64,000 bases of DNA from Pseudomonas sp. G.S.17 (GCF_038096165.1 NZ_CP151076.1:5763501-5827500); one strand, 5' to 3'. Positions 51,197 through 63,600 are shown, counted from the first letter of the stretch. A program made the numbers and translations. Notes: generated by a model not told the origin, from the letters alone.

Positions 51197-52828
51197 TCAG
51201 CGAGTTGCGCCAAGCTCCTGTTGGATGCTGGCGACAGTACGAGGCCAAGGTTTACCAGCCTGAACCTTGGCTGGCAATACCTTGATGGCTGCCAGGGCGG
51301 CAGCACGATCAGAAAAGTTACCGAAAGTGATCACATACAGCGGCTTGCCCTGCAGCGTTTTCTTGAAGTAGCGATACTCGCCGCCCTGCTCGGCCACGAA
51401 CGCCTGAGCGGTGGCTTCGGAGCTGGTACCCAGAATCTGCACGACATAATGGCCTGGAGCCTGGCCGCTGTACCAGTTGCCGCCGGCAGCCGGTTTTGCA
51501 GCCGCAGTGGCTGGCGCTGGTGCGGCAGGTTTGGCTGCTGGCTTGGCCGTGGCGACCTGCGCAGGCGGCGGCGTTGGCACTGCGGCAGGCTTGGCTACCG
51601 GAGCCGCTGGTTTAGGCGCAGCAACCGCGGCTGCCGGAGGCGGCGCGATGGAAGAACGTGGCGTAGCTCCCGCCGCTACACCAGCAGGCGGCGCGGTGGT
51701 GGTAACGGTCGGCGGCTGAGCGGCCGACGAAACCGGCACGCCGTCATCGTCGCCATCACCCGAACCTGCCGCTTCAGCCAGAGGACCGCGCATGACCGGC
51801 TGCGAGTTTCCGCCCAGCGGTAACGGCACAGGCTGCGAGTTGCCGGCGAATTCGATTGCCGGTGCGCCATTGTTCGATTGCTGTGTCGCAGGCTTGCCCT
51901 GCCCCAGCGGCAGTTGCGCCTGGGCATTGGCAGGCGCGTTGGCTGGCGCTGTGGTGTTGTTGCCGCGACCAGGAATCAGCACGGCTGCCAATACTCCCAC
52001 CACGACTACCGCACCCAGAGCCAATACGTGTTTCTTCGGCATTTTGAACCCCATACTTGGACGCTTGACCGCAGTACGACTGGCGATCATCGCTTCAATC
52101 ATTGAATCTCGAGCAACCTGGTTGATAGCACCTGGCCAACCGTTGGAGTGCTCGTGAATGTCGGTAATCTGCTCGGCCGTGAACAGCTGGATGCCTTGTC
52201 CTGCACCGTCCAGCCGCTGCGCCAGGTATTCCCGGGTTTCGTCTTCGGTGTAAGGCTCAAGCTCGATGACGTGAAAGCGCTCACCCTCGACTTCGGAATC
52301 GGCACACAGCTGTTCCAGGCGATCAATCAGCGAAGCTTCACCGAACAGGAACACATGCGGACGACCTTCCGGCGTGCCCGCCGCCAGACCCAGCAATGCT
52401 TCGAGTGCAGATTCGCCCAGTTGTTCGGCATCGTCCACCAACAAATAGACTTCCTGGCCGGTCAACGCCAATTGCACGACCTGGGCAAGGATGGCGCGCA
52501 TCTCGGCCTGGGCAACGCTGAGCGCTTGCGCGACCTGACGCAAAACCCCGGCCGCATCGCTGGCGCCACGCGCCGAAACCACGACGCTCTGCACCGATTG
52601 CTTGTTGGTGCTCGCCACCAACGCCTGTCGCAGCAAGGTCTTGCCGCTGCCTTGAGGACCGGTAACCGCCAGCAGCAACTGGCTGTAACGCGCCAGATGA
52701 TGGAGCTGACCCAGTACAGGCTTGCGCTGGGCAGGGAAAAACTTGAAGCCAGGCACCCGCGTTGCAAAGGGGTCATGACTCAACTGGTAATGGCCGAGGA
52801 AGGCCTCGTCCGCGTGCAAACTAGTCAT
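51197..52828 (-). CDS. DamX-like AAA ATPase with SPOR domain
   Basis: Inner-membrane protein of 543 aa linked to cell division. Order of parts: ATPase of the ExeA/AAA type (about 1-255, Walker A GPQGSGKT at 57-64, Walker B YLLVDDAEQL), one membrane helix (268-286), a long Pro-Ala-rich periplasmic linker, and a C-terminal SPOR domain (about 465-540, YVVQILGTSSEATAQAFV) that binds denuded peptidoglycan at the septum. It begins 10 bp after aroB, the usual aroK-aroB-damX order. The start at 52828 is chosen because it gives the expected N-terminus; a clear Shine-Dalgarno site is not seen. Confidence 0.9.
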   Translation of the reverse strand: MTSLHADEAFLGHYQLSHDPFATRVPGFKFFPAQRKPVLGQLHHLARYSQLLLAVTGPQGSGKTLLRQALVASTNKQSVQSVVVSARGASDAAGVLRQVAQALSVAQAEMRAILAQVVQLALTGQEVYLLVDDAEQLGESALEALLGLAAGTPEGRPHVFLFGEASLIDRLEQLCADSEVEGERFHVIELEPYTEDETREYLAQRLDGAGQGIQLFTAEQITDIHEHSNGWPGAINQVARDSMIEAMIASRTAVKRPSMGFKMPKKHVLALGAVVVVGVLAAVLIPGRGNNTTAPANAPANAQAQLPLGQGKPATQQSNNGAPAIEFAGNSQPVPLPLGGNSQPVMRGPLAEAAGSGDGDDDGVPVSSAAQPPTVTTTAPPAGVAAGATPRSSIAPPPAAAVAAPKPAAPVAKPAAVPTPPPAQVATAKPAAKPAAPAPATAAAKPAAGGNWYSGQAPGHYVVQILGTSSEATAQAFVAEQGGEYRYFKKTLQGKPLYVITFGNFSDRAAALAAIKVLPAKVQAGKPWPRTVASIQQELGATR

Positions 52829-52838
52829 GGATTTTTCG

Positions 52839-53942
52839 TTAACCTCTAAGCTGATCCACGAGAGCGCGGTAATCCGCAACCAGCGTGGCCTGTAATACTT
52901 CTTTCGGATATTCGTCAGTGATGACCGCTTCGCCGATCCGGCTCAGCAACACCAGACGCAGGCGACCATCGATCACCTTTTTGTCGATTGCCATATGTTC
53001 GAGGAAATTGTCTTCGGTCATGTCTTGCGGCGGCACCACCGGCAGACCGGCGCGCTGGAATAGCCGAATGCCACGGTCACGCTCCTCGGTGGTGATCCAG
53101 CCCAGGCGCGAAGACATTTCCAGCGCCATGACCGTGCCTGCCGCAACCGCTTCACCGTGCAGCCAGACGCCGTAACCCATATGGGTTTCAATCGCGTGGC
53201 CGAAGGTGTGACCAAGATTAAGCGTAGCGCGCACACCGGACTCACGCTCATCGGCGCCGACCACCAGGGCCTTGGCGGCACATGAGCGTTCGATGGCGAT
53301 AGTCAGCGCGGCCTGATCCAGCCCGCGCAGGCGATCAACGTTTTCTTCGAGCCAGGTCAGAAACGGCTCATCGCAGATCAAGCCATACTTGATGACTTCC
53401 GCCAGACCCGCCGAAAGCTCGCGCTCCGGCAAGGTATTGAGCGTCGTCGTATCGATCAGGACCACGCCCGGCTGATAAAACGCGCCAACCATGTTTTTGC
53501 CCAGCGGATGGTTGATGCCGGTCTTGCCGCCCACCGATGAATCCACCTGAGACAGCAGGGTCGTCGGGATCTGGATGAAATTCACCCCGCGCTGGTAGCA
53601 CGCGGCAGCAAAGCCAGCCATGTCGCCGATCACACCGCCGCCCAGCGCGATAACCGTCGTACGGCGGTCATGGCGGGCAGTGAGCAGCGCGTCGAAAATG
53701 GTTTGCAGGGTTTCCCAGTTCTTGAAGGCTTCGCCATCGGGAAGCACGACCGGCAGCACGTTATAACCGGCCAGGGTGCGCGTCAGTCGCTCAAGGTAAA
53801 GCGGCGCGACGGTGGCATTGGAAACAATCGCGACCTGTCTGCCGACGATATGCGGCGCAAGCAATTCAGGGCGATCCAGCAATCCTTCGCCAATGTGAAT
53901 CGGGTAGCTCCGATCGCCAAGCTCGACCTTAAGTGTCTGCAT
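52839..53942 (-). CDS. aroB: 3-Dehydroquinate synthase
   Basis: NAD and metal-dependent enzyme of 367 aa for the second step of the shikimate pathway. Marks: [50 protein letters not shown], and [19 protein letters not shown]. The start at 53942 (MQTLKVELG) is preceded by GGGGA. It follows aroK after 129 bp and precedes the DamX-like gene by 10 bp. Confidence 0.97.
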   Translation of the reverse strand: MQTLKVELGDRSYPIHIGEGLLDRPELLAPHIVGRQVAIVSNATVAPLYLERLTRTLAGYNVLPVVLPDGEAFKNWETLQTIFDALLTARHDRRTTVIALGGGVIGDMAGFAAACYQRGVNFIQIPTTLLSQVDSSVGGKTGINHPLGKNMVGAFYQPGVVLIDTTTLNTLPERELSAGLAEVIKYGLICDEPFLTWLEENVDRLRGLDQAALTIAIERSCAAKALVVGADERESGVRATLNLGHTFGHAIETHMGYGVWLHGEAVAAGTVMALEMSSRLGWITTEERDRGIRLFQRAGLPVVPPQDMTEDNFLEHMAIDKKVIDGRLRLVLLSRIGEAVITDEYPKEVLQATLVADYRALVDQLRG

Positions 53943-54071
53943 GTGTCCCCACATTGATTACCGAATGGGTGTTCGCGCACGCATCTTGGCGTCCGCGTAA
54001 AAAATGGCTTAATGCCATGTCACGACCCTGCTTTTTATGGTCGTCGAGGATAGCGCATTTCCGTCTGCGCT

Positions 54072-54590
54072 TTAACGGGGAGGAAGCTCTGCCAAGCGCG
54101 CCAGGATGTCAATCACCACCATCCGCGGCGGCCGCTCGTCGGTTTCAATCACCACATCGGCGATTTCCCGGTACAGCGGATCACGGATCGCCAACAGGTC
54201 GCGCAGCACCTGGGCTGGATTGCCCGTGCGCAGCAAAGGACGATTGCGATCACGCGCCGTGCGTCCGACCTGCTGTTCGACGGACGCGTGCAGATACACC
54301 ACACGCCCACCGGCATGCAGCGCCTGACGGTTTTCGCTGCGCATGACGGCACCGCCGCCTGTGGCCAGGACGATCCCGTCGCTGTCGCAGAGTTCGGCAA
54401 TCATCGCCTGTTCGCGGTCGCGAAAGCCGGGCTCGCCTTCCTTGTCGAAAATCCAGGGAATATTCGCCCCCGTCCGCAGTTCAATTTCCTTGTCGGAATC
54501 CTTGAACGGCAGTCTCAGCTCTTTGGCCAGCAAACGACCGATGGTGCTTTTGCCAGCCCCCATCGGTCCTACAAGAATTAAATTTCGCAC
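54072..54590 (-). CDS. aroK: Shikimate kinase
   Basis: P-loop kinase of 172 aa phosphorylating shikimate. Walker A is GPMGAGKST; the substrate site shows DSDKEIE and [14 protein letters not shown] and RNRPLLRT complete the family pattern. It starts with GTG at 54590, four bases after the pilQ stop, so it is translationally and probably transcriptionally linked to the pilus operon. Confidence 0.97.
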   Translation of the reverse strand: MRNLILVGPMGAGKSTIGRLLAKELRLPFKDSDKEIELRTGANIPWIFDKEGEPGFRDREQAMIAELCDSDGIVLATGGGAVMRSENRQALHAGGRVVYLHASVEQQVGRTARDRNRPLLRTGNPAQVLRDLLAIRDPLYREIADVVIETDERPPRMVVIDILARLAELPPR

Positions 54591-54594
54591 AGAA

Positions 54595-56670
54595 TCAACG
54601 ACTCACCGCAATCGCCTGGTTGTTCATGATACGCGGAGTGAGAAACACCAACAGCTCGGATTTCGCTTCGGAAACCACATCACGCCGGAAAAGGCGGCCA
54701 ACATACGGCACATCGCCGAGAAATGGCACCTTGTCGACAACTTTACTTTGCGTATTGGAGAACACGCCACCGATCACGATGGTCTCGCCGTCGGATACCA
54801 GCACCTTGGCGTTGACTTCGTTTTTCTTGATCGGCGGTACGCCCAGCACGGTGTTGAGGTAGTCCGGCTCATCCTTGGTGACCTTGACCTCCATGATGAT
54901 GCGGTTGTCCGGAGTGATCTGCGGGGTCACTTCAAGGGACAGCGAAGCCTCCTTGAACGATACCGACGTCGCGCCGCTGGAGCTGGATTCCTGATACGGG
55001 ATTTCCGTACCTTTGAGGATTTTCGCGGTTTCCTTGTCAGACGTGACTACTTTGGGCTGGGAGACGATTTCGCCGTTGCCGGTTTTCTCCATGGCGCTCA
55101 GCTCAAGGTCGAGCAAGGTGTTGTCGGTCAGGAACGAGATGCCGATCCCGGAAGTGGCACCGGCAGCGCCGAGGTCAACGTACGGTGCGCTGGTGCTTTG
55201 GCCGGTCAAGGTGGTCGGCTGGGCTGTCCCGCCGCCCGCCGTGAAGTTGCCGTTGGTACTCGAACCGCCCCATCGCACGCCCAGCGCCTTGTCGTAACCG
55301 ACCGTCGCTTCGACGATGCGCGCTTCGATCATCACCTGACGCACCGGGATGTCTAGCTGCGAAACGATACGGCGCAGTTCGTCGAGACGATCCTGAGTCT
55401 GGTAGGCAATGATGTTGTTGGTGCGATCATCGACGGTGATCGAGCCGCGCTCGTCGGCCTTGGCCTCGGCGCTGGTCACCGACTGGAACAGCTTGGCGAT
55501 GTCCGCGGCCTTGGCGTAATTCACTTGCAGCAGTTCGCGGCGCAGCGGCGCCAGCTCGGCGATTTGCTTGAGCGATTCCATTTCCTGGCGTTCCCGCGCG
55601 GCAATTTCGTCAGCGGGCGCAACCAGCAGCACGTTGCCGATCTTGCGTTTATCCAGGCCTTTGGTTTTCAGCACCAGATCCAGCGCCTGATCCCATGGCA
55701 CGTTTTGCAGGCGCAGGGTAATCCCGCCCTGAACCGTGTCGCTGGCCACCAGATTGAGGCTGGTGAAGTCCGCGATCAGTTGCAGCACCGAGCGCACGTC
55801 GATGTCCTGAAAGTTCAGCGACAGCTTCTCGCCGGTGTAGACCGGTTTTTCCGCGTTGCGCCGATCCAGGTCTTCGTGGGTCAACGGCCGCACGCTGATG
55901 GTCAGCTTGTTTTCGGTCTGGTAGGCCGAGTAGTCGAAAGCGCCGGACGGTTCGATGCTGATGCTGGCCTTGTCACCGGAAGCACTGGCATTGACGAACT
56001 GCACCGGGGTCGCGAAGTCTTTGACGTCCAGGCGGACACGGAGCCGTTCCGGCAGCTGGGTCTTGGGGAAATCGACGCGAATCTTGCCGCCCTGCTCCTG
56101 GATATCCGGGGCGATGCTGGCATCGGTCAGTTCGATGACCACATTGCCTTCACCCAACTCGCCACGCTGGAAATCGACATTCTTCACCGCCTTGCCCACC
56201 GGCACGTAAGGCCTGGCCGGTGCAGGAGGCGGGACCGCTACGCGCGCCGCGCCCTGAGCGGTTGAAGGTTGCGATGCCTGGGCAGCCGCCGCGCCCTGAC
56301 CGATGACGACGAACAGCTTGTTGCCTTCGACTCGCGAACTGTAGGGAGCCAGCGCCGTGAGGTTGATGATGACGCGAGTGCGATCCTTGGTCTCGATGAC
56401 CACCACGCTGCGCGCGTTGCCTGTGCCCAGGTCATGGGTCTTGGTGGCCAGCTGGCTGGTCACGCCCGGCAGATCCAGGGCAATACGCGCCGGCTGCTCG
56501 GTGGTGTAGCCGCGCGGGGCAGGAACGGGAGCATCGAACGTCAGCTTGAGCTCGACCCGGTCACCCGGCAGCGCAGCGACATCCAGCGTTTTGAGGTTGG
56601 CAGCCTGGACAATCGGCGACGTTATCGCAATCCATAGCGACACGCCGATAATCGAGAGAATCCTAGTCAT
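54595..56670 (-). CDS. pilQ: Type IV pilus secretin PilQ
   Basis: Outer-membrane channel for type IV pili, 691 aa. Order of parts: signal peptide [20 protein letters not shown] ending VQA, AMIN domains (about 30-130 and 175-280), an STN/N0 domain ([20 protein letters not shown]), an N1 domain, and the C-terminal secretin domain ([14 protein letters not shown]) ending [10 protein letters not shown]. The start at 56670 has CGGAA about 8 nt upstream and gives a clean signal peptide. An in-frame ATG at 56730 overlaps the pilP stop (ATGA) and is a real alternative, adding 20 polar residues. Confidence 0.92.
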   Translation of the reverse strand: MTRILSIIGVSLWIAITSPIVQAANLKTLDVAALPGDRVELKLTFDAPVPAPRGYTTEQPARIALDLPGVTSQLATKTHDLGTGNARSVVVIETKDRTRVIINLTALAPYSSRVEGNKLFVVIGQGAAAAQASQPSTAQGAARVAVPPPAPARPYVPVGKAVKNVDFQRGELGEGNVVIELTDASIAPDIQEQGGKIRVDFPKTQLPERLRVRLDVKDFATPVQFVNASASGDKASISIEPSGAFDYSAYQTENKLTISVRPLTHEDLDRRNAEKPVYTGEKLSLNFQDIDVRSVLQLIADFTSLNLVASDTVQGGITLRLQNVPWDQALDLVLKTKGLDKRKIGNVLLVAPADEIAARERQEMESLKQIAELAPLRRELLQVNYAKAADIAKLFQSVTSAEAKADERGSITVDDRTNNIIAYQTQDRLDELRRIVSQLDIPVRQVMIEARIVEATVGYDKALGVRWGGSSTNGNFTAGGGTAQPTTLTGQSTSAPYVDLGAAGATSGIGISFLTDNTLLDLELSAMEKTGNGEIVSQPKVVTSDKETAKILKGTEIPYQESSSSGATSVSFKEASLSLEVTPQITPDNRIIMEVKVTKDEPDYLNTVLGVPPIKKNEVNAKVLVSDGETIVIGGVFSNTQSKVVDKVPFLGDVPYVGRLFRRDVVSEAKSELLVFLTPRIMNNQAIAVSR

Positions 56671-56726
56671 GTTCAATTTCCGTCCTGCTGACACGAGGGT
56701 CTGTTGCGTGCTTGGCTTGGCCCATT

Positions 56727-57254
56727 TCATGAGCGTTCTTTCAGGGAAATACTGCGCGGCCTTTCCAACCATGCCCCCTCTCCATCAGGAACTATTTCAA
56801 TGACATCGACTTGTGCTTCGTTGATCGAAATGATCCGGCCATTGTTGCGCCCCAGATAATCCCCCACTTTTACGCGGTGGACACCACCGGCACCTTTGAG
56901 CAGGGCGAAGGTTCCGGAATCGTTGGCCATGGTCCCGACCATATCGAACGACTCGATATTGAAACCTTCGAGAAACTGCCGAGGGCGCGCATCATCCGGC
57001 TTGACCAGCCGCGAGCCTTTCGGGCGGTTGATCATATCGATCTTGATCGGCGGCTGAAACGGACTGCGCAGATTCGCCGCGTTATAGGTGAAGGCTTCGT
57101 AGGGACTAAACTTCGGCAACGGCTCGATAGTGCCCGAAGGCCGCGCGCGCGCCTCGTCCATGAAAGCGCTGAGGTCGGTAAAGGCGCTGTCCCCTTCACA
57201 ACCCGCCAGGCTCATCAGCACGATGCCGATGGACAACAGTCGCGGCGCCCTCAT
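56727..57254 (-). CDS. pilP: Type IV pilus assembly lipoprotein PilP
   Basis: Lipoprotein of 175 aa linking the inner-membrane PilMNO platform to the PilQ secretin. Lipobox LAGC with Cys19, an unstructured stretch, then the PilP beta domain (FNIESFDMVGTMANDSGTFALL, VHRVKVGDYLGRNNGRII). Its ATG overlaps the pilO stop (ATGA), and its own end adjoins the pilQ start region. Confidence 0.95.
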   Translation of the reverse strand: MRAPRLLSIGIVLMSLAGCEGDSAFTDLSAFMDEARARPSGTIEPLPKFSPYEAFTYNAANLRSPFQPPIKIDMINRPKGSRLVKPDDARPRQFLEGFNIESFDMVGTMANDSGTFALLKGAGGVHRVKVGDYLGRNNGRIISINEAQVDVIEIVPDGEGAWLERPRSISLKERS

Positions 57255-57874
57255 TTCTTCAACCCTTGATCGTTATAGCGGTAGGTCTTGGCCAGGATAC
57301 TCATGCGCAACATGGTCGGGCTCTTGGGATCCATCGGCTTGATGTCGAAATCATGCAACGTGACAATCCGCGGCAGGCTGGCCACGCCACTGACGAAAGT
57401 CGCCAGATCGTGATACGCGCCGACAACGGTGATTTGTATCGGCAGCTCGATATAAAACTGCTGAGCCTCTTCGGGCAGCAACTTGATTTCTTCGAACTCC
57501 AGCCCGCTGCCCAGCCCGGTACGGGTGATGTCTTCAAGCAGCCCCGGCACCTCGGTGTCGCTTGGCAACTGACGCAGCAAGGCGCCGAAAGTGTTTTCCA
57601 TCTCGGTCATCTGGGTCTTGTAAGGCCCAAGATTCGCGGCCTGGAAGGCCTTGGTGGTGAACTGATCCTTGAGCGTGACTTCCTGTGCGCGGGCGCTGTC
57701 GAGCTGGGTTTCCAGATCCTGGATGAAAAAGAAGTAACCCAAAGCCAGCACCAGGACCAGCAGCAACATGCCCGAAATGGCCTTGACCGCAGCAGGCCAC
57801 GAGCCCAGGTTTTCCAGCGTCAGGTCGCTGATATCAATGCGCCGCAGCCCTTCCAGGGATTCCGAAAGATTCAT
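57251..57874 (-). CDS. pilO: Type IV pilus inner-membrane protein PilO
   Basis: Bitopic protein of 207 aa with one membrane helix at about 30-52 (AISGMLLLVLVLALGYFFF), a coiled coil after it (TQLDSARAQEVTLKDQF) and a ferredoxin-like periplasmic domain. It pairs with PilN in the alignment complex of the pilus. ATGA overlaps join it to pilN and pilP. Confidence 0.95.
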   Translation of the reverse strand: MNLSESLEGLRRIDISDLTLENLGSWPAAVKAISGMLLLVLVLALGYFFFIQDLETQLDSARAQEVTLKDQFTTKAFQAANLGPYKTQMTEMENTFGALLRQLPSDTEVPGLLEDITRTGLGSGLEFEEIKLLPEEAQQFYIELPIQITVVGAYHDLATFVSGVASLPRIVTLHDFDIKPMDPKSPTMLRMSILAKTYRYNDQGLKK

Positions 57875-58436
57875 GGCTTGGCTCCTTCAATCGCCGGCTG
57901 GGTCTGGCGTACCGTCAACTGGAAGGAGTTGGTCCGATCCGTAGCGTTGTCGGCGTTCGCCTTGACCTCGTTGAGGACCGGCGCTTCCAGCCAGTCGGAC
58001 GCATCGAGATTGCGCATCAGGTCGGAGACACGGTTGTTGGACTCGGCCGCGCCGTTGATGCTGATCAACTTGTCAGTCATTTTCACTTCAGAGAAATACA
58101 CGCCGTCGGGCAGCGTGCGCGCCATCTGATCGAAGATTCGACCGATGATCGGCCGGTTGCCCTGCAAATCCTGAATGATCTTCATGCGTTCCAGCAGCTG
58201 TTTGCGGCGCGCGCGCAATTCGCTGATTTCCTTGATGCGCCCGTCCAGCTGGACGATTTCCTTCTGAATGAAGGCATTGCGTGCCAGCTGGTGAGTCACG
58301 GCGCTGCTGACGTACTGATCGAACAGCAGCAGTGCGCCGACCGCCGCGACCAGCACGCCGGCCAATGCCGTCAGGAAGCGTTTCTTGCGCTCTTCGCGAA
58401 GCTGTTCGCGCCAGGGGAGAAGGTTGATCCGGGCCA

Positions 58437-58437
<1 letters not shown>
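57871..58437 (-). CDS. pilN: Type IV pilus inner-membrane protein PilN
   Basis: Bitopic protein of 188 aa. The short cytoplasmic N-terminus MARINLLPWREQLREERKKR contains the conserved INLLPWR motif that binds PilM; a membrane helix (about 22-42) and a coiled coil with ferredoxin-like fold follow. It overlaps pilM by one base and pilO by four. Confidence 0.96.
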
Positions 58438-59504
<1,067 letters not shown>

Positions 59505-59607
59505 CTAATTCCTATGAGTTTCCGTCACTTACGGATATTTTTTTGTCCAAAGCCACTGTCGGCAGTCTTGACAGTAGCGCAAATAACGCTCGGGGACGAA
59601 AAATGCT

Positions 59608-59613
59608 TATAAT
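59608..59613 (+). promoter_or_regulatory. -10 element candidate for ponA
   Basis: A perfect TATAAT lies 94 bp before the ponA start, without a good -35 at the usual distance (a TTGACA at 59568 is too far). The nearby T-run and A-rich leader offer no further help. Confidence 0.35.
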
Positions 59614-59707
59614 GCCCAGCGTTTTTTTCGTTTAACCAAGCTTCAAGGCGTGTTCAATTGTAACGGCCTACGCTTAACCCATTCTTTTATCTGGAAATCC
59701 AAAAGCC

Positions 59708-62170
59708 TTGATACGCCTGCTGAAGTTTTTCTGGTGGTCTCTCGTCGCTATATTCTGCGGGCTGTTGCTCGGTTTGAGCGGTGCATTCCTTTATCTGAGC
59801 CCAAGCCTGCCCTCGGTAGACGCGCTGCGCAGTATCCAACTGCAAATCCCGCTCCGTGTATACAGCAGCGACGGCAAATTGATTGCTGAATTTGGCGAGA
59901 TGCGCCGTACTCCAATTCGTTTCGCCGAAATACCACCCAACTTCATCAATGCCCTGCTATCCGCCGAGGATGACAACTTCGCCAATCACTACGGCGTAGA
60001 CCCTGGCAGCCTGATGCGTGCCGCTTCACAACTGGTGAAGAGCGGCCACATTCAATCAGGTGGCAGTACCATCACCATGCAGGTGGCGAAAAACTATTTC
60101 CTGACCAGTGAACGCAGTTTCTCGCGCAAAACCACCGAGATTCTTCTGGCCTTGCAAATTGAGCGCCAACTTACCAAGGATGAAATCCTCGAACTCTACG
60201 TCAACAAAATCTACCTGGGCAACCGCGCCTACGGGATCGAGGCGGCAGCGCAGGTGTATTACGGCAAATCCATCCGCGACGTAAGTCTGGCGCAGATGGC
60301 AATGATCGCCGGCTTGCCCAAGGCACCTTCGCGTTTCAACCCGCTGGCCAACCCGGTTCGCGCCAAAGAACGTCGCGACTGGATCCTGGGCCGCATGTTC
60401 AAGCTCGGCAAGATCGACCAGAACGCTTATCAGACCGCACTCAACGAGCCGATCAACGCCAGTTACCACGTCCCGACGCCTGAAGTTAACGCGCCCTACA
60501 TCGCCGAGATGGCCCGCGCCGAGATGGTCGGCCGTTACGGCAGCGAAGCCTATACCGAAGGCTTCCGCGTCACCACTACTGTGCCGAGCGATCTTCAGGA
60601 ACACGCCAACAATGCGGTTCAGGAAGGGTTGATCGATTACGACCAGCGCCACGGCTATCGCGGCCCTGAAAGTCGCTTCCCGGCCATGACTCGCGAGGCC
60701 TGGGCGCAGGAACTGACCAAACAACGCACCATCAGCACCCTTGAGCCGGCCATCGTTACTCAGGTCGACAAGACCGGCCTGCGCGTCTTGACCCGCAACG
60801 GCGAGAAAGAAGAAACCGTCGAGTGGGCCACCATGAAATGGGCGCGGCCGTATCTGAACACCAACAGTCTGGGGGCAAATCCCAAGCAACCAGCTGACGT
60901 AGCTCATGTTGGCGATCTGGTTCGCCTGCAACGCCAGGAGAATGGCTCGCTTAAATTCAGCCAGATTCCGGTAGCGCAAAGCGCGCTGGTGTCTCTTGAT
61001 CCGCAAAACGGCGCGATTCGCGCTCTGGTGGGCGGTTTCGCTTTCGAGCAAAGCAACTACAACCGCGCCATGCAAGCCAAGCGCCAGCCCGGGTCGAGCT
61101 TCAAGCCCTTCCTCTATAGCGCAGCGCTGGACAACGGTTACACCGCATCGAGCCTGGTGAACGACGCACCGATCGTGTTCGTCGACGAATACCTGGATAA
61201 AGTCTGGCGTCCGAAGAATGACAACGGCACGTTCCTCGGTCCGATCCGTCTGCGCGAAGCGTTGTACAAGTCGCGCAACCTGGTCTCGATTCGCCTGCTG
61301 CAACAGCTGGGCATCGACACCGCGATCAACTACATCACCCGTTTCGGCTTCAACAAGGACGACTTGCCGCGCAACCTGTCCCTGGCGCTGGGTACTGCAA
61401 CGCTGACGCCGATGGAAATCGTCAGCGGCTGGAGTGCGTTCGCCAACGGCGGCTACAAAGTCAGCCCGTACCTGATCCAGAAAATCGAAAGCCGCGACGG
61501 TGCCACGCTGTTCGACGCCAACCCGCCAACCGTGCCGGCCGTCGACAGCAAGATTGCCCCGGACACCAAAGTGGTTGCCGTCGCCAACGGCCCGGCGCTG
61601 GTCACCTCGTCGACTGAAGGCCCGCCACCGGCCACGCCGCCGGTCGATCCGAAAGCCCCGGCTGTGGCCGAACGCATTGTCGATGGTCGCACCACGTACA
61701 TCCTCAACAGCATGTTGCAGGATGTGATCAAGCGCGGCACCGGCCGTCGCGCGCTGGCAATGAATCGTCCGGACATCGCGGGCAAGACCGGTACCACCAA
61801 CGAATCCAAGGATGCGTGGTTCACCGGTTATAACGCCGATTACGTGACCACCGTCTGGACCGGCTTCGACCAACCGGAAAGCCTGGGCCGCCATGAATTT
61901 GGCGGTACCGTGGCGCTGCCGATCTGGATGACCTACATGAGCGCCGCGTTGAAAGACAAGCCGCCGCATGTTCAGGCCGAACCGGATGGCATCCTCAGCC
62001 TGCGAGTCGATCCGATCAGCGGCCGCGCGGCTTCGCCAAGCACGCCGAATGCGTTCTTCGAGCTATTCAAAAGCGAAGACACGCCGCCAAGCGTCAACGA
62101 ACTGGGCGGCGGCAGTGCACCGGGCAGCCCGCTGCCAGCGGATGAGTCGGCGCCGATTGATTTGTTCTGA
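59708..62170 (+). CDS. ponA: Penicillin-binding protein 1A
   Basis: Bifunctional peptidoglycan synthase of 820 aa. An N-terminal membrane helix (about 8-30) precedes the glycosyltransferase domain (GT51, catalytic SAEDDNFANHYGVD, then GGSTITMQVAKN). An OB-like insert and the transpeptidase domain follow, with SxxK in GSSFKPF, SxN in KSRNLVS, and KTGT in GKTGTTN. The TTG at 59708 is the only start that includes the membrane helix; GGAA is about 12 nt upstream. Divergent from pilM. A long Pro-rich insert lies before the KTGT region. Confidence 0.96.
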   Translation: MIRLLKFFWWSLVAIFCGLLLGLSGAFLYLSPSLPSVDALRSIQLQIPLRVYSSDGKLIAEFGEMRRTPIRFAEIPPNFINALLSAEDDNFANHYGVDPGSLMRAASQLVKSGHIQSGGSTITMQVAKNYFLTSERSFSRKTTEILLALQIERQLTKDEILELYVNKIYLGNRAYGIEAAAQVYYGKSIRDVSLAQMAMIAGLPKAPSRFNPLANPVRAKERRDWILGRMFKLGKIDQNAYQTALNEPINASYHVPTPEVNAPYIAEMARAEMVGRYGSEAYTEGFRVTTTVPSDLQEHANNAVQEGLIDYDQRHGYRGPESRFPAMTREAWAQELTKQRTISTLEPAIVTQVDKTGLRVLTRNGEKEETVEWATMKWARPYLNTNSLGANPKQPADVAHVGDLVRLQRQENGSLKFSQIPVAQSALVSLDPQNGAIRALVGGFAFEQSNYNRAMQAKRQPGSSFKPFLYSAALDNGYTASSLVNDAPIVFVDEYLDKVWRPKNDNGTFLGPIRLREALYKSRNLVSIRLLQQLGIDTAINYITRFGFNKDDLPRNLSLALGTATLTPMEIVSGWSAFANGGYKVSPYLIQKIESRDGATLFDANPPTVPAVDSKIAPDTKVVAVANGPALVTSSTEGPPPATPPVDPKAPAVAERIVDGRTTYILNSMLQDVIKRGTGRRALAMNRPDIAGKTGTTNESKDAWFTGYNADYVTTVWTGFDQPESLGRHEFGGTVALPIWMTYMSAALKDKPPHVQAEPDGILSLRVDPISGRAASPSTPNAFFELFKSEDTPPSVNELGGGSAPGSPLPADESAPIDLF

Positions 62171-62180
62171 ACCGAGAACC

Positions 62181-62268
62181 GTAGGACCGGCTTTAGCCGG
62201 GAGGGCGTCACTCCTGCCGAAGCAGATGTAGCGCACGTATATCCCCTCCCGGCTAAAGCCGGTCCTAC
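62181..62268. repeat. REPIN (GTAGGACCGGCTTTAGCC family), copy 4
   Basis: Inverted REP units about 42 bp apart, 10 bp after the ponA stop. The 8 bases before it (CGAGAACC) match those before copy 2 at cdhB. Confidence 0.95.
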
Positions 62269-62281
62269 GGGAATTGAGCCC

Positions 62282-62316
62282 ACAAAAAACCCTGCATCGC
62301 TGCAGGGTTTTTTGTG
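62282..62316. terminator. Bidirectional terminator between ponA and maeB
   Basis: ACAAAAAACCCTGCA and TGCAGGGTTTTTTGT form a perfect stem with a TCGC loop and A/T tracts, serving both convergent genes. Confidence 0.93.
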
Positions 62317-62331
62317 TTTCCGAATCAGCGT

Positions 62332-63600
62332 TTAGCCGTTAAACACGTCATCAACACTGGTCAGCGGGTAGTGCTTTGGATACGGCAGGGTGGCAACGCC
62401 GCTTTCGATGGCAGCCTTGGCTACTGCGTCGGCGATCAGGCCCAGCAGGCGGGTGTCCATTGGTTTCGGGATGATGTATTCACGACCGAATTCCAGCTTG
62501 ATACCACCGTAGGCGTCGCACACTTCCTGTGGCACAGGCAGCTTGGCCAGTTCACGCAAGGCGTTGGCCGCAGCGATTTTCATTTCTTCGTTGATGCGCT
62601 TGGCGCGAACGTCCAGGGCACCACGGAAGATGAACGGGAAGCCCAGCACGTTGTTGACCTGGTTCGGGTAGTCCGAACGGCCGGTCGCCATGATCACGTC
62701 GTCACGGGTCGCGTGCGCCAGTTCCGGGGAGATTTCCGGGTCCGGGTTCGAGCAGGCGAACACGATTGGGTCCTTGGCCATCAGCTTGAGGTTTTCAGCG
62801 CTCAGCAGATTCGGGCCGGACAGACCGACGAACACATCGGCGCCGTCGAGAGCGTCGGACAGCGTGCGTTTTTCAGTGGCGTGGGCGAACACCGCCTTGT
62901 ACTGGTTCAGGTCGCTGCGCTCGGCGTGGATCACACCGGTGCGGTCAACCATGAAGATGTTTTCGATTTTCGCACCCATGCTCACCAGCAACTTCATGCA
63001 GGAGATGGCCGCAGCGCCAGCGCCCAGGCAGACGATTTTCGCGTCTTCCAGGTTCTTGCCGACGATTTCCAGGGCGTTGATCATGCCGGCCGCCGTCACA
63101 ATCGCGGTGCCGTGCTGGTCATCGTGGAACACCGGGATGTCACATTGTTCGATCAGCGCTTTCTCGATCTCAAAGCATTCTGGGGCCTTGATGTCTTCAA
63201 GGTTGATGCCGCCGAAAGTGATGGAGATGCGTTTAACGGTATCGATGAAAGCTTGCGGGCTTTCCGAGTCGACTTCGATGTCGAACACGTCAATGCCGGC
63301 GAAACGCTTGAACAGAACGCCCTTGCCTTCCATCACTGGCTTGGAAGCCAATGGGCCGAGGTTACCCAGACCAAGAATGGCGGTGCCATCGGAAATGACT
63401 GCTACCAGGTTGCCCTTGCCGGTGTATTTGTAAGCCAGCTCGGGATCACGGGCGATTTCACGCACAGGCTCAGCGACGCCAGGGCTGTAAGCCAGGGCCA
63501 GGTCACGAGCGGTTGCGGTTGGCTTGGTGAGTTCGACGCTCAGTTTCCCTGGACGCGGGTTGGCATGATATTCGAGCGCGGCAGTTTTCAAATCAGACAT
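62332..63600 (-). CDS. maeB: Malic enzyme (MaeB-type)
   Basis: Oxidative decarboxylation of malate to pyruvate, 422 aa. Marks: [55 protein letters not shown], and a Rossmann motif [18 protein letters not shown]. The length shows the short form without the C-terminal phosphotransacetylase-like domain found in long MaeB. Whether NAD or NADP is used cannot be told here. Convergent with ponA. Confidence 0.94.
   Translation of the reverse strand: MSDLKTAALEYHANPRPGKLSVELTKPTATARDLALAYSPGVAEPVREIARDPELAYKYTGKGNLVAVISDGTAILGLGNLGPLASKPVMEGKGVLFKRFAGIDVFDIEVDSESPQAFIDTVKRISITFGGINLEDIKAPECFEIEKALIEQCDIPVFHDDQHGTAIVTAAGMINALEIVGKNLEDAKIVCLGAGAAAISCMKLLVSMGAKIENIFMVDRTGVIHAERSDLNQYKAVFAHATEKRTLSDALDGADVFVGLSGPNLLSAENLKLMAKDPIVFACSNPDPEISPELAHATRDDVIMATGRSDYPNQVNNVLGFPFIFRGALDVRAKRINEEMKIAAANALRELAKLPVPQEVCDAYGGIKLEFGREYIIPKPMDTRLLGLIADAVAKAAIESGVATLPYPKHYPLTSVDDVFNG

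Noticed and set aside
59568..59573. TTGACA as -35 for ponA
   Set aside because: It is 34 bp from the TATAAT, too far for one sigma-70 promoter.
60056..61969. Open frame of 637 codons on the - strand
   Set aside because: Antisense to ponA; no domain or ribosome site.
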